The notes: generated from the letters alone by a model not told the origin. A stretch of DNA of 64,000 nt from Prochilodus magdalenae (GCA_024036415.1 JAMWET010005064.1:110001-174000), one strand, 5' to 3'. Counted from the first letter of the stretch, positions 31,987 through 44,507 are shown. Numbers and translations: made by a program.

Positions 31987-32365
31987 TGTCACACCCTGCC
32001 ATGTCCTGTCATGTCCAAGTGCTGTCTGTCACTCTGTTCCATGTGCTTCTGTTTGTTTTGGTCCTGTGCTCCTCCTGTCTCCGCCCTCTAGTCAAGTCCC
32101 TTGTTTCTAGCTCCGCCCCTTCCCAGGTGTCTCTCGTCCGCCCTAGTTGTGTTATACCCCATGTCGTGCCCTTTGTTCTTGTTGGGTCTCCCTGCCGGTC
32201 CTTTGTCTCTTTGTTGGTTGATTGTGTCTCGATGTCTGTTTCTCCATGTCTATTGTTTTAATGCCCGGTTCAGGTGTTTCTCAGTTGTTTAGTTTCTCTG
32301 GTGTGTTTTGCTCCCGTCTTCATTAAAGACTTGCATTTGCAACCTGTCCCTCGTCCCACGTAACA
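31987..32365 (+). mobile_element. Solo LTR, family A (Gypsy-like), with target duplication
   Basis: A 379-bp sequence starting TGTCACACC and ending ACGTAACA, flanked by the same five bases TTTGG on both sides (31982-31986 and 32366-32370). It contains a TTATACCCC TATA-like word near 32152 and an ATTAAA polyadenylation signal near 32322, about 40 bp before the end. Inverted relatives lie at 2564, 37942 and 50861. No primer binding site, gag or pol is attached, so it is a solo LTR left by recombination. Confidence 0.85.
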
Positions 32366-32517
32366 TTTGGTGTCTCTAGGTCGAGCGGAACTGAGTTAGA
32401 TAGGCACATGTTTTTCAATCCTATTCATTCTCTATGGGAAAAAAAAATCCGGAAAAATTCGGAATCCGTCCATCCGATCAAAAAGCTGTATACAAGCCCA
32501 CCTCAGCGTATCAAACG

Positions 32518-32610
32518 GGCAGATAGACAGACACATAGATAGATAGACAGACACAGACAGACAGACAGATAGACAGATAGATGGATAGACAGACAGACAG
32601 ACGGACGGAC

Positions 32611-32649
<39 letters not shown>

Positions 32650-32745
32650 TAGATAGATAGATAGACAGACAGACACATAGATAGATAGATAGACAGACAG
32701 ACACATAGATAGATAGATAGACAGACAGACAGATAGATAGATAAG
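32518..32745. repeat. (GATA)/(GACA) microsatellite
   Basis: Mixed GATA and GACA tetranucleotides for about 225 bp. The overlapping minus-strand frames (SVCLSIYLS) are repeat artefacts. Confidence 0.95.
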
Positions 32746-32984
32746 TTTTATAGTATCTACCAACAATTAAGTGATGTTATTGAATATGGTATAGTAGTTA
32801 ATAAATAGCAACTCTTAAAATAAACACCTGAAGAATGAATGCAGTTTATGTGTAAGTGCTTTAATTAATCTCAATTAAGCTCCCACACAACATATGTTCA
32901 TCCGTTCAGACTGGTCTATATTGTTTATAACTTCATAACTTTCCTCATAGTACTTATTTACTACCTCAAAGTGTTTTCACACCT

Positions 32985-33580
32985 GCGGTGTGTTAAAGGA
33001 GAAATGCCGCAGCTCTTCTCTCGCTGCTGCAGTCAGGCTCTACAACCGGCACCTCCCCAAGCACAGTATCAGACACTCACTACTGTAGACCTATATGGGC
33101 CCATTTCTATCTATGTATTTAGTGTGACTTAACTATTGACCAATATTTGCTGGAGCACCTCGTCACCTGTATGTCACCTGTATACATCCCATACTGACTG
33201 CCAGCACCACTTAATCCATGCACTCTGGCTCCCTATACCATCAGAATTTAGGTGACTGCCTGTCAGTATTTGTGTAGCTGGTATAGGAGATCATAACTGC
33301 AGTATCTTCAAAATATCTGTGCAATATTTCTCAGTAACTGTGCAATATATATATATATATATATATATCTGTGAAATCACATGTATATTAGTATACTTTC
33401 TTAATGTATTTTTACCTACAGCAGATTACATATTTATTTGATTTTATAGATTATTTATTTTCTGTAATTTTTCATTTGTAACTCGCACTTAAGTCTGCCT
33501 CTTGTTCTGTGGCTATTCTGTTGTAATGATAGAAGTTACCCCATGTGGGATAATAAAAGGGAATCTAATTTAATCTATAA
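32985..33580 (+). mobile_element. LINE 3' end (ORF2 C-terminus and UTR)
   Basis: The bases near 33010-33050 encode SSSLAAAVRLYNRHLP, like the SFxPAAVRLLN end of ORF2 in L1/I-type fish LINEs. A 3' UTR of about 500 bp follows, with an (AT)n run at 33347-33369. It ends in GGGATAATAAAAGGGAATCT, similar to the common GGGATxAATAAAGTxTCT tail. Strongly 5'-truncated. Confidence 0.6.
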
Positions 33581-33589
33581 AAGTTATGA

Positions 33590-33790
33590 ATAATTTATAG
33601 TAGTATGAACTATTAAAGTTTGATATTTTTACTGCAGAAAAAGCCTTGAAACAAAGTGGTTATGTCATCTGAAGTGTGATTTTAAGTGACATGTTACTAT
33701 TGTACTTACTATGTAATTACAGTGTAATGACAATCATTTAAATTGCACAGCACTATAACAGCGATAAGTCCAGATTTCTGAGAGTTGGAC
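33590..33790. repeat. Local duplication, copy 1
   Basis: Matches 35235-35430. Shared blocks are GAATAATTTATAGTA, TGAAGTGTGATT, TTGTACTTACTATGTAATTA, ATGACAATCATTTAAATTGC and GATAAGTCCAGATTTCTGAG. No mobile-element hallmarks. Confidence 0.7.
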
Positions 33791-35234
33791 ACTAAGGACC
33801 CATAGCTTTATTTCATTTTTATAATTATATACCCATAACATAATTTAAAAATATTATAAAGTAATTTATAATAGTTATCAAATGGCAACAATTAATATTA
33901 ATAATTATAGAAAAGTTAGAAAGTTATAAAAAAATATTACCATAGTTACTATGTAATTATTATGCATTTATATGATCTATATATATGTTTAATATAACAG
34001 TCAAATAACAATAAATGTTTAGCTTTTTCTGGTTTCACTAGATCAAAGCCTTGATGCTTCGATATATAAGCATAGACCTTAGAAACTCATTTCATAATAT
34101 TTACTAACTATATCTTTGATGTTACTGAATCGTTTATAGCAGCTACTGAATAATAAACCCTAAAACTAATAACTGATTCAAACGGCGTTCAATAATCCCA
34201 AGTGTTCTATTCTGAAGCTCTGGCAGAACATATGCTTACTATTTAAGACGGGTCCGCACATTTGGGTTGTTGCCTGGAGGTCCAGCTGTAACGTGCCACC
34301 CGCTGGTGTCAGACTTGACCTATGAGCCACATCTTGCTGCTCTGCTGATGGGCACTACATGAGCCTGGCCTCTCTGGGCCCCCAACCAGCCAGTCTGTAT
34401 CTCTCTGTCTCTGACTCAACAGGATAGAGACCCAAGGCTAAAGGAGACACACACTCGCGCTTTCCGTTGACTGTACGCCGCCGGCTGATGTTGTGTGAGG
34501 TCTGCTACACGTCCAGAATCAAAGATGCAATCAGAGCAGTGATGGTTACTGAATCAGAGGAGGGCTGATCAGAGCAGGAATTTCCATTATGATGATAAAT
34601 ATCTACCACCCATTACGCTGGAGGTTTGCTGTGGGAATCCATGGCTGCATGTAGTGCTATGGAAATGAATAGCTTACTCTCAAGTATAACTTTATATCAG
34701 TTTATTAAAAAACTCATTCTCCCTCAGGAGACAGAACAGTCAGTGGAACGAAAACCAGAAACATCATTTAGGCAAAGCAGCGTTAAGTAACAGTTTTACC
34801 TTATAATAACAGCTTTCAAGTCATTTCCATGGTACTTCTGGCTTATAATACGCAAAACAGTGTCTCTGTCTTTGCCACTCCGGGCTGGGACTCCTGCTAT
34901 AGTGCTATGTCTCTTTGCAGGGCATGCATGAGACCTCTCCCGAGGACCGTGTAATGTTTTCTGGCACACCAACGACAACAGGTCTTCAGCTAGCTATAAG
35001 AAACAGCTGGTATTCCTAAGATGGACTTCGTGCTGCAAATAGGACAAAGACAAAATTAATGAAGGAATCGAGGAGGAGAAAAAGAGAGAGTGACCAAGCA
35101 AGAGACCAGATGAGTAAATCTCAGATTGGCTTTAACAGGTTGGCCTATAAACCTTATATCTCCAAAATCATAACTTTACAGGATAAGCAACAAACATGCT
35201 TTTAATGCAAATGCAAAACTTCACAAAAAATGTA
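33791..35234. other. Intergenic stretch between duplicate copies
   Basis: AT-rich to about 34200. 34240-34600 is more GC-rich, with no repeat I can name. No exon seen. Confidence 0.35.
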
Positions 35235-35430
35235 AAAAATCTATAAAATGTTTTGAATAATTTATAGTAATATTTAATTATTTTTTACTGCATTCTTTTG
35301 AAGTGTGATTGTAAATGACAGATGTTTTTTAATTGTACTTACTATGTAATTACTTTGTAATTACTATGTAATGACAATCATTTAAATTGCACAGCACCAT
35401 AACAGTGATAAGTCCAGATTTCTGAGAGTC
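35235..35430. repeat. Local duplication, copy 2
   Basis: Partner of 33590-33790. TACTATGTAATTACT is itself repeated here (TTTGTAATTACTATGTAATG), giving a small internal expansion relative to copy 1. Confidence 0.7.
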
Positions 35431-37941
35431 TAGGCTAGACCTTTTTTATTTTAGGTCATAATTTGTGAAACTTGTGAAATTTGTGAGACTGTATGAAATT
35501 ATGAATTTTACATGAAATTTTTAAATAATGTTAAAACCTGAAATAAATTAGAGGTATGAGGTTATTGCACTATAGAAAAATGTTTGGTCTGTAATCCATG
35601 ACTTTCCAGTCTGAGGTCAATGTTCATTGGGCTAGGTCTTGTTCTGGAATCTTAGACACCCTCAAAGTGACGGTAAGATCATTTTCTTCTTACTCTTTTT
35701 TGCTCAAAAGTCAGAAAAATTATGTAATTTCATGGCAATGTCTGTTGCAGAAACATATTTATATCATCTTCATAAGCAGCATGTATTGATCTGATTCATA
35801 CCACTACAGTAATGCTAGTTTGCAAACGGCATCTACAGTACTACGTTAGCACTGTGCTAACACGAGTGCTGTAGTAGCCATATATTGACATTTGGTTGAC
35901 ATTTAAAGCGCATTACTGCTTGTTACAGAACTGCTACAAGAAATATCCAATAAACTGTGAATTATTATGTTACAGATTATCTCAGTAGTTTGAACTTAAC
36001 CCCAATCATCATCAATCTGCCCCTGTAGCATTGGATAGACAGGGCAATGCTACTGTCTATCCAACGTCAGTGTACATCGATATCTAAACGTTCAAGTGCG
36101 ACCTGTAATTTAGCTAGACGGCTTATTCCGCTGATTCATTGCTGTAGCTGGAAGAAGCCCATTACATTCACCATCCAGTATTATGACCGGCCATCACTGC
36201 ACATAACCTAAACATTTGGTTCTGGTTTAAGAACTTGATTTTAAGGTTGGAACCCAAGACCTGCTCTGCTCTGAGCAACTCACGCAGACCCATTTTGACA
36301 AGAGCTGAGTATTTGGACATACCACTTCACCACATACACCATTGTTCTTATTCTGCTGATCATATTCAACAAGCTGCCTTCAGAAGTCATAAGTACAAGA
36401 GTAGTAGTTATGGTCCTACAGTACAGTAGTGCTGTAAACACAATGGTTTACCAATATCATAGTCTACGAGCAGCATGCATGGCTCCTCAATTCACCACAA
36501 CCTTATCATTAGCAAGCACACCACTGCATTTTTCCCTTTACGTCCATTTGTCAAAACACAATATTCCTATTATTCCGTCTCTGCTGGTAAACTCAGTTTG
36601 AATGGAGTCTTACTGGAACAGAATGATTTACAGATTGGGGCAGCCACTCCCCAGCAGCCTCCAGCATACGAAGGACATCAGGAACACTGGGCTCTACAAA
36701 GCAAGGGCTCTGCATGCCGTATATTCTCCCTATTTTATCATGCTGACAGTGGGGTCTCACACACAGGAGTCCCACATATGCTCTTTTTCCTCATTTGCTC
36801 TGCTCTATTTCCTGCTCCCTTTCTAATAATCACAAGTAGGAGTAGAGGTTACATAAGCTTTATTAATGCAGCTCAGATGTAGAAAGGATTTTCATCTATT
36901 TGCTACCTAGATTAAAATACACTGCACATGAAAGCAAATCGCTACAAAGAAGGCATCCAAGATGGCATGCTTTATTTAAGCCCCACTACACAACATTGGC
37001 ATAACCATGCCATAAACATGTCGTAGGAGATAAGCTTTATAACATCCAACACTGTCATTTGTTACTGGTAATTAGACGTATGAATAAAAGTGGTACCAAT
37101 AGTGGTTTTAGGTATCAGACCAATGCTGGAGTGTATGTTGACTGGCTATACAAACCAACAGATATGCATTAGTCCTTTATAAGAGTGATCCAGTTCTGTT
37201 TTTTGACTCACCATGAACACGGACAGCGTCTGAGACTTCCTGCCATGTGGTATTTCTTTTACTTTTGTTTTTGCATTCATTTGGATTCTAGAAAATAAGA
37301 CACAGCAGCTATTAACTTTCCTTCCATGTGGTCCAGACAGAACTATGTAGGCATATGCTCATTCTGCACGGCTAATGGAAAGTTGCTTTAGCCTGATTGG
37401 TCAGCACTGCTTGGCTGCCAAGTGTAATTTGCATAAAGGTGAAACCAGCTCAGCTTCACCATGAGTTGTGTCCTTAATGTGCTACCACCCATAGAGAATG
37501 AATGGGCCAAAATTCTGGATGGCAACTTTGCAGGCAGTGGACAGGTACCGCATTACTGCATTTGCATGGAGAGATGCTGGTAGCGTGTTACTTGGAGGGT
37601 GTCCAAATACCACATTTATAACATCTTACATAAACACTTCATAACATGTTCATGAACATTTCAATCAATATTTATTAGTATATGTGTTTTATATGATGTC
37701 TATATGGAGTACTGTGTAATTTTAGTGAGAGACATCTTTTAAAATAAAAACCCTCATATATTTTTTTGAAAAACTATATTATTTTCAGTGACATGTTCGT
37801 TCTGTTTAGGCCAAACTGAAACAACCTAATAATATTTTTCTAAAGAGTGCTGAATAAACCATCTGGCACAATAAAAATGTAAACATGGCGAGAGTAGAGA
37901 AGAGAAAGAATAAAAAAGTGCAAATTAAGTTGAAAGTCTAG
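35431..37941. other. Long unannotated intergenic stretch
   Basis: No transposase, RT, LTR or microsatellite recognised. The open frame 36475-36882 (135 codons) and others overlap in several frames and lack domain features. Parts such as 37000-37200 and 37480-37570 look like old interspersed repeats but were not matched elsewhere in the window. Confidence 0.4.
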
Positions 37942-38308
37942 TGTCACATGGGACAAGATGAGGAGGCAGGATGCGAGTGCAAGTCTTTTATGAAGAACAA
38001 ATAAGATAAAAAGAAAAACCAAAGAAACCAAATACACTAGTAAACTAAGAAGCACTGTGAACAGGGTTACAAAAACCACAAAAAAAGTGTAGGGAGTATA
38101 AATGAACAAGAACTAACAAGAAACACCTGGGAAGGGGAGGAGCTACAAACTAAGGACAGGTGAGGGGCCTGACAAAAGGGCTGAGACAGGAGGAGCTATA
38201 AACAAAACAAACAGAAGCACATGGAACAGAACAACAAAAGGCACATGGAAGTGACAAGAGACAGAAACAGAAAACCAGAGAAAACTGAAACAGGGGTACG
38301 ACATGACA
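37942..38308 (-). mobile_element. Solo LTR, family A, with target duplication
   Basis: A 367-bp sequence starting TGTCACATGG and ending CATGACA, bracketed by the pentamer TCTAG on both sides (37937-37941 and 38309-38313). Read on the minus strand, it holds TTTATACTCCC (TATA-like) and CATAAAAGACTTGCACTCGC near its end, comparable to the ATTAAAGACTTGCATTTGC of the 31987 copy. No internal retroelement sequence is present. Confidence 0.85.
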
Positions 38309-38313
38309 TCTAG

Positions 38314-39229
38314 ATTAAAAAAAAAAATAAAAGTCCCCAAACACTTTCTGTCCAAATGAGTCATTTTCACTTGTTCTCTCCAGAAATAATTAATTTTACT
38401 GAAAATAATTTAGAATTTAAAATTAATACATTGAGACTTTTATTTTGAAAAATGTTTGTCAGTAAAATGTTTCAGTATGCTAATTTCAACTGCCAAACTG
38501 GTTGCATGAACATGTCCTCATGTGAAGCCAGTCTTACTCTTTTATTAAGCCCATGATTTATCATGTGGTAAATTACTGCATTGTTTTCTTGTATTTTTTT
38601 TTTTTTTCATTATTATTATTTTTCATCATTCTTGATTTTATTCACTTCTTACTGATATTATCCATATAACAGTTTTATTTAGTAGCCCCGACTTATAAGC
38701 CCAGACTTATCCTAATTTTTTCCTAGTTTTTATTTATTTTATTACTATACAGTTAAGTTTGTGGTCATAACCTCTATACTTTTAATTATAAATGTATATC
38801 TATTGATTCAAATCCCTTCTTTTTGTTCTATGCTCCAATACACTGGAAATAAGAGTTACTCTTAATATAGTAGTCTAAATGAGGTTCATATGAGGGTTGA
38901 CTGATTGATATAGAAAATAAAGAATATGTGGAAATATATCAAATATGTAATTTTTACCTCAAGGACGAATTTATAGCTGGAGCAACACAGTATATCAGCC
39001 AGTTGCAGCCCAGTTTCATGAATGTGCCCCCATGTAAAGCCAGCCTTTAAACCTATGCCTTAGTCGCATATGCAGTTATTGCTATGTAATTAACTACTAT
39101 GTATGTTCTGCAATAATGAGAGTGAGGATTTAAGATGGATTAAGAGGTGCCACACTGAGGAATAAGTGTTGCTAAAACACACACACACAAACCCACACAC
39201 ACACTTCTGCAAAGTCCCTTGGCCTCTTG
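38314..39229. other. AT-rich intergenic stretch
   Basis: Contains poly-T runs (38598-38608) and an (AC)n tract at 39178-39203. No exon or named repeat. Confidence 0.4.
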
Positions 39230-39880
39230 GTATGAAAATGCAGAGTGGATTTTACAGAGCAAAGTCAACAGCACTGGGTTTTTGTGGGAAGACTTAGCTG
39301 GAGGCTGAGGCGAAAGTGGGCCAGGGGCGGTGAGAATCATCGTTATCGATCACTGGCACACGGCTTCTCCGGCAGCCCCGTTCGACTGATGGAAAATCAC
39401 CTTGGGCGAATGCTAACTGGGTCTGCTGGCTCCCTGAACCTGGAGCCTAAGACGGCGGGAGAGCGAAAGGAGAAAAAAGTCCCTGCAGCTTGGCTTCAGC
39501 TTCAGTGTGTTTGCCTTAAAGAGATGAGCTGGAATTGGATTGGATTATTGTCGAAGCTTTTATGTGGCACAGAAATTGAATTTGCCTTGCATAAGTGCTC
39601 AGGAGACACAAGACGCAGGCAGCCATCAGATGAATGTATCGCAGTTATTACTCGCTGGAAACGAGGCGATGTAATGGAAAGCATGCAGGCTCCAGCCTTG
39701 GTAAAGGAAAGGCGGTAAAGCATACATAGCCAGTTATCTCATTACCCTTGCCCGCTACTGGCAAAAACAACCTGGATGGTTTATGTGTTAGCGCTGCCTC
39801 TGCCGAAGGGGATCATCAGCGTACCGGCTTAATCTTTGGCCCTCTTCCAGGCTTCAATTTCCACAATGCCACTAAACACA
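39230..39880. other. Candidate conserved non-coding block
   Basis: 650 bp of non-repetitive, GC-balanced sequence amid AT-rich DNA. It includes TGGCTTCAGCTTCAGTGTGT, AATTGAATTTGCCTTGC and GTATCGCAGTTATTACTC. An ATG-led 157-codon frame (39245-39718) crosses it, but it lacks domains and is opposed by frames on the other strand. I therefore prefer a non-coding reading. Conservation is inferred from appearance only. Confidence 0.3.
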
Positions 39881-40024
39881 ACAAAATGTAGCCGGTAAAG
39901 TTTAAATGTCCTACATACACTCTTAGATAAAAGAGGCTCTATAATAACAAGGGTTTATGACGTGTAGCAATAGCAGAACTTTTTGAAGTTCAATATACAC
40001 TCTTAAAAACTGCGAAAAAAAGGA

Positions 40025-40280
40025 GGCACTGCATTTGGGTGTCCCCTAGTGGCCATAGTGTGAAGGAGGTAGCTGAATCTGCAGGTGGATGGAGAAGTAC
40101 GGTCATACGGGTCATAGCAGTGGCTAAAATCCCAGTCTACAGGAGCTTCCCCTCAGAATTGTGTCAGGGAAGGCATCCACCAAATCTGGCCCAACTGCTC
40201 AGGCAAGAGTGTCTGAACATTACATGTGGCCTACGTCCAGAAACTTGTCCAGTACATTCCTAATCCAATCACAGTTATTA
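40025..40280 (+). mobile_element. Deleted Tc1-like family, HTH-plus-tail copy
   Basis: Single open frame 40039-40263: HSVKEVAESAGGWRSTVIRV (helix-turn-helix), then CQGRHPPNLAQLLRQECLNI. The region corresponding to the catalytic domain is absent. The tail GTCCAGTACATTCCTAATCC parallels the MPNLITAVI part of the 12.7-kb copy, but a frame change puts a stop before it. Confidence 0.6.
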
Positions 40281-40394
40281 TAAATAACACAGTTAAATAA
40301 AAATAACACTGTTATATTTGGGGTAAGGTCACTCATTATCATCACTACCATGAGTCCAGAGTTTAGGGCCATTATATGCCATTTGTGCATTTTC

Positions 40395-40591
40395 CTGCAT
40401 TTACCCAACACACACACTAGGGGGCAGTGAGCACACTTGCCCGGACCAGTGGGCAGCCCTATCCATGGGGTGCAGTTGGGGGTTAGGGGACTAGCTCAAG
40501 GGCGCTTCAGTCATTACTGTAAGTTCAGGGAATCGAACCAGAACTCTCCCTAGAAGGCTGGTTCCCTAAACTTTAGCTCACGACTGCCCCC
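40395..40591 (-). mobile_element. tRNA-derived SINE
   Basis: Read on the minus strand it starts GGGGGCAGTCGTGAGCTAAA and has a B box GGTTCGATTCCC (complement of 40528-40539). It continues with CCCTTGAGCTAGTCCCCTAA, GGGCTGCCCACTGGTCC and GTGTGCTCACTGCCCC. A plus-strand relative lies at 44510-44750. The order matches a SINE common in teleosts. Confidence 0.7.
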
Positions 40592-40719
40592 ATTTGTTGT
40601 GTAGAAGTATTACATGCTAGTAGGTACATTTTAGGTATGAATTTTTGCCAGCCCCATCATGTGCTGGAGCCTAAAGTAACTACCACCTCAGACATGCAAA
40701 GTGACAATTCTTTTCTTAA

Positions 40720-40960
40720 GAGAGCTATAGTATATCGTCGCTGTCCAAAGAAAGACATGTATCTCCAAAATGGCAAATTTCCAGGAGAAGCCACAAAACT
40801 CAATTAATGTGAATGGAAGTCAATGGAACCAGATGTCTTTCCAAGCACTTTGGGCCATTTCTGTTGGTCCATTCTTCATGAAATTTCCACACAGTGTAAA
40901 CAGCATGTGATCCAATGATATGTGTACATATACAAGAAATAAATGAAAGGTGGAATCTGA
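40720..40960. repeat. Dispersed repeat fragment (MITE-like)
   Basis: Contains TTTGGGCCATTTCTGTTGG, TCCATTCTTCATGAAATT and CACACAGTGTAAA, words shared with 480-570 and 43225-43300. Class unknown. Confidence 0.4.
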
Positions 40961-42354
40961 CTTCACCACAGTGCTATATAACCAATGCCTTTACCAATCA
41001 AACCACTGAAGAGCCATTAAAGAACCCCTAAAGAGCAATTGTTCTGATCAGTGCAAACACCATCTTGTTAACATACACGGACCTGCACACTCAAAACCGC
41101 ACACACGATAACAACAAACATACAGCATAACTGTCGCATCATCCCCTTTGTTAACACCTCACTTGTATAATTTTACTTCCGTCACAATTTCATAATTACA
41201 TCTGGAACAGCATGACACAGGTGAGGTGAGGCTGATCGAAGCGAAAGCTCTATTGTTAGAAAATAGCAAGACAACCAGAATAGACTGACGCAGGAAGTTG
41301 TGCCAGAGTTCTCAAATCTCTCGCACAGAACATCAGGCGCGCTGCGGCTTTGGGTGAACTTTAAAACCTACACTGGCCCCTTGGCACTTGGCGTGCTGGA
41401 TATTAAGCAGATGCCTGTTTGGCGAGATGGAGTTTGACAGAGCCGGAGGAGTGGATAAAGACTGATTGGATCTGAGGCTTTGCGACATTCGCAGGAGCTG
41501 AACCCTCTCTGCCAATCCAATCACAGTTCTCTCATGATCACTGTCTCTAATGTGACAGGGCCCACAGGGCAACGTGGGTAATCAGAGGTGAAATGGACCG
41601 TGTTCGTTTTGTGCTAGAGCACTCTTGGAGCTCGCCCAGTGAAAGGAGAAAGACAAAGCAAAGGGTGAGGTGTAAAGAGAAGCGTTCTTGTTTGTTTCCT
41701 GACAACAGGTCAAGCTGTTCACAGCCGGCTAGGTAACATGTGGCCTTTCTTGTGTCCTGAAAATTCTTTGGCATGCAACCACACTGTAAGAGGTCTTGTT
41801 TTTTTTGTGTTTTTAAATTGAATGTCACCCTATTAGGTCCAATTTAATTCCCAGTTTATCATTTTACGAGCCTAATCTAGTCTTTTAAAAGTTTAGTAAC
41901 AAAGTAATGGAAATAATCAGCCTCTGAGAAACATAATAAGCCTAATACAAATGCTGGCTATTCAGTCAACCAAGCTATTAATGTGCTCTGGGCCCACATG
42001 GACTGAGAGCACAGCAGCTGCCAATTATCTCTCTAAATAAGTGAAAATAACAGGCGCATTTCTCAGGAACGTTCCAACCCCAAAGAAATAGTCACAACCC
42101 TCGGATGCTACGCCAGGTGTGGTGTACTAGTCGGAACAAGACCTCTAACCACTCAAACCAACACACTTTCTGGTAGGTGGCTTTGTTTTGAGAAAGTATT
42201 TGATTGTATCTTATTTTATTCATAAAGCTTTAGAAATGGCTTTAAACAACATATACTATTCTGTTCAAAAAAAAAGACCACCCTTTAGTTTTTTTCATCT
42301 CCACTATTTCAAAAGCCTTCAACTACAAGTACAAGTGTGTTAATGGACATTGTA
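40961..42354. other. Single-copy stretch, possible regulatory blocks
   Basis: 41200-41580 and 41850-42080 are non-repetitive, with words such as CACATGGACTGAGAGCACAG and GCCAATTATCTCTC. No recognised exon; opposing short frames cover 41333-41828. Confidence 0.35.
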
Positions 42355-42650
42355 CCGGTCACTTTAAGGCAGGTGCAGTGCGCATGTGCACGGTGGAGAG
42401 CCAGAGTGAATAATGGAGAGTGTGGAGGAAAGCGCGGGAGAGAATGTGTGTGTGGTGAACTGTACTAGGTTGTAGCCTGGGTTCTCCAACTGGTGTTATC
42501 TGGGAACTTGTGACGAGCGAAGTCTCTGTGCTCTCATTGTTCATTAAACTGGCTCCGAAACCCCTTCACGATGTGTTCCCTGCATGTCTCTTCATGGAAG
42601 CTAAGTATCCACCTCTCTACGAGAGCACCCACCCAACACCATACTTCCAC
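42355..42650. mobile_element. Possible LTR-like fragment
   Basis: Sequence with ACTTTAAGGCAGGTGCAGTG, then TGTGACGAGCGAAG (42509), TTCATTAAACTGGCTCCG and CGATGTGTTCCCTGC. TGTGACGAGCG also starts the LTR-B copy at 43447. The structure is uncertain and no target duplication was found. Confidence 0.25.
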
Positions 42651-42657
42651 TCATTAC

Positions 42658-43078
42658 AACAAACAGATGAGTTAAAATCAGGGGGAGGGTTATTTAACAG
42701 ATTTGTGGTCAGACACAGCAGCAACAAGAGCAAAGCAGACATAACAAAGGGGCAAGGCGTAGACAAAGTCAGTAAACAGCCAGGAGTCAAAACCAAGTGA
42801 ACAATCAGATCAGCAAAGGTACCAAAAGGGCAAAGGCAAAAAGGTAAACAGAGAATCAGAAAGAGTCAAAACCAGAGTAGGAAACAAGATGAGTAACAGG
42901 GAGACACTGCTCAGTATGCAACATGAGGAACATGTGTGTGTGAGTAGTACTCTGGGGAGGAGGAGCTGGACAACTGGAACGAGATTGGGGGATTGTGGCC
43001 ATGTGACAGCGGTGTGATCTGGTGGTGGGTTATGGGTCTGGGAGATCGTAGGTGAGAGGAGAACCAACAGGTGTGACA
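42658..43078 (-). mobile_element. LTR family B copy 1
   Basis: Aligns with 43447-43935 through ACACAGCAGCAACAAG, GCAGACATAACAAA, ATGTGACAG, GTGGTGGGTTATGGG, GGGAGAT and GAGAGGAGA. It ends ACAGGTGTGACA. Its left end has diverged and no target duplication is visible. Confidence 0.6.
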
Positions 43079-43139
43079 GTTAATTATTTGTCAGAGTCAG
43101 AGATATTATCAGGAAAGAAAATAAATACAAATAAGGCAA

Positions 43140-43345
43140 TTATAAATAAGTTTTCCCCAAGATGGTGCCTTTAAAGTAGAGAGCAAAAAACGCTGTTTAC
43201 TTTGAATAAGTTAATATAACAAGGGGTTTATTCCAAGCTGCTTTGGAGCATTTTTATTGGACCATTCATCATGAACGTTTTTTAAAGGCCAGCTGGAGTA
43301 CTGGAATGATGGTGATGATTCAAAAATAAAATATAAATACAATAA
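43140..43345. repeat. Dispersed repeat fragment (MITE-like)
   Basis: TTTTATTGGACCATTCATCA and TGAACG, followed by AAAGGCCAGCTGGAGTACTG. Related words lie at 480 and 40848. No ends defined. Confidence 0.4.
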
Positions 43346-43446
43346 AACATTTAGATATTTCAGGATAGGCGGGCAATACGTTGAACAGACGATCACACGA
43401 AACACTCCAACGCTAATTATAATCTTGTGAGGATGAACAGACAGAC

Positions 43447-43935
43447 TGTGACGAGCGCTGAGCTAAAAGCAAGGCTAGGTTTATTAAACAGGCTCGTAGC
43501 ACAACACAGCAGCAACAAGGTACAAGCGGACATAACCAAAAGGGCAAAGACTGAGTCAGAGGGAGGAGACGAGCAGAAGTCAGAACCAGCCAAAACAGTC
43601 AGACCAGCAACAGGATCCAAAGGGGAAAGACCAAAGAGTGAACCATAAAGTCAAAATGGACTTAAACCAGGTCAGCAAACGAGAATAACAACAGAGAGGA
43701 AACCGCTCAGTACGCACGATGAGCCAATACTTCACAACGGGTCAGTGGGAGAGAGGAGTATTTATACAAAAGGCTAATCAGCTACAGGTGAAATCAATAT
43801 TCTGGAGACTTGGGCCTGAGAAACGGATTGGGATTGGGCGATGGTGGACATGTGACAGTGACATCCTCTAGTGGTGGGTTATGGGAAACAGAGTCCGGGA
43901 GATTGGGGATGAGAGGAGAGCCAGCAGGTGTAACA
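43447..43935 (-). mobile_element. LTR family B copy 2, near full length
   Basis: A 489-bp sequence beginning TGTGACGAGCGCTGAGC and ending CAGGTGTAACA. On the minus strand it begins TGTTACACCTGCTGG, has a TATA-like TGTATAAATACTCC, and has an AATAAA signal in CTGTTTAATAAACCTAGCC about 35 bp before its end. These are LTR hallmarks. The flanking five bases differ (CAGAC against AATCT). It may be one LTR of a rearranged element rather than a clean solo LTR. Confidence 0.7.
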
Positions 43936-44504
43936 AATCTCAAATCTATCCGGGAATTACAGCTGTGGTCTTCCAACAAAAGATTCCCAAGGGAGTGGCT
44001 GATGTTGTGTTACCTATCTTCAAGATACTAAGACCATTTTTAACGTGCCCTCGCTAACTTTAGCTCGCCACTCAGAAGCGTGTCTCACCAGTAGTACAGG
44101 ACAAAGGAGGGGGAGTACACTGAGCTGTGGATGGGTCACTGGGCCCACAGTTAGGTTAGCATTGGTGAGCTAAGTAGCTAGCCATGCCAACTTTGTAAAG
44201 AGGAAGTTTGAAGAATAAAGTCAGTGAACTACTGCTTATACACTGGAGGTACGGTAGGTGTTAAGCAATTCCGTGTTCCATGACTTTGACTTATTGTGAT
44301 AAGGGATGTGGGCAGGTCGTGGTTGTATTAAGGGCAGTCCAGGAATCAAGGGCAGAACTGCGCAGGCTCAGGAAAGGGTGGTATGTGATGCTAATGAACA
44401 GCTTTGTATGCTTTGAGGTCAGGCAAAATGTGTTCACGCATTGGCCTGGCCCTCTGATTATTAATCTGATACTCTTCAGATGTGCTAATACAGTAATCAA
44501 GTAG
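43936..44504. other. Unannotated intergenic stretch
   Basis: Non-repetitive. Opposing 70-codon frames at 44280-44504 are considered chance. Confidence 0.35.
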
Positions 44505-44507
44505 CCC

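Noticed and set aside
32432..32766. Minus-strand SVCLSIYLS frames
   Set aside because: Translation of a GATA/GACA microsatellite.
36475..36882. 135-codon frame as a possible exon
   Set aside because: Three overlapping plus-strand frames and one minus-strand frame are open in the same place, and no splice signals or domains were recognised.
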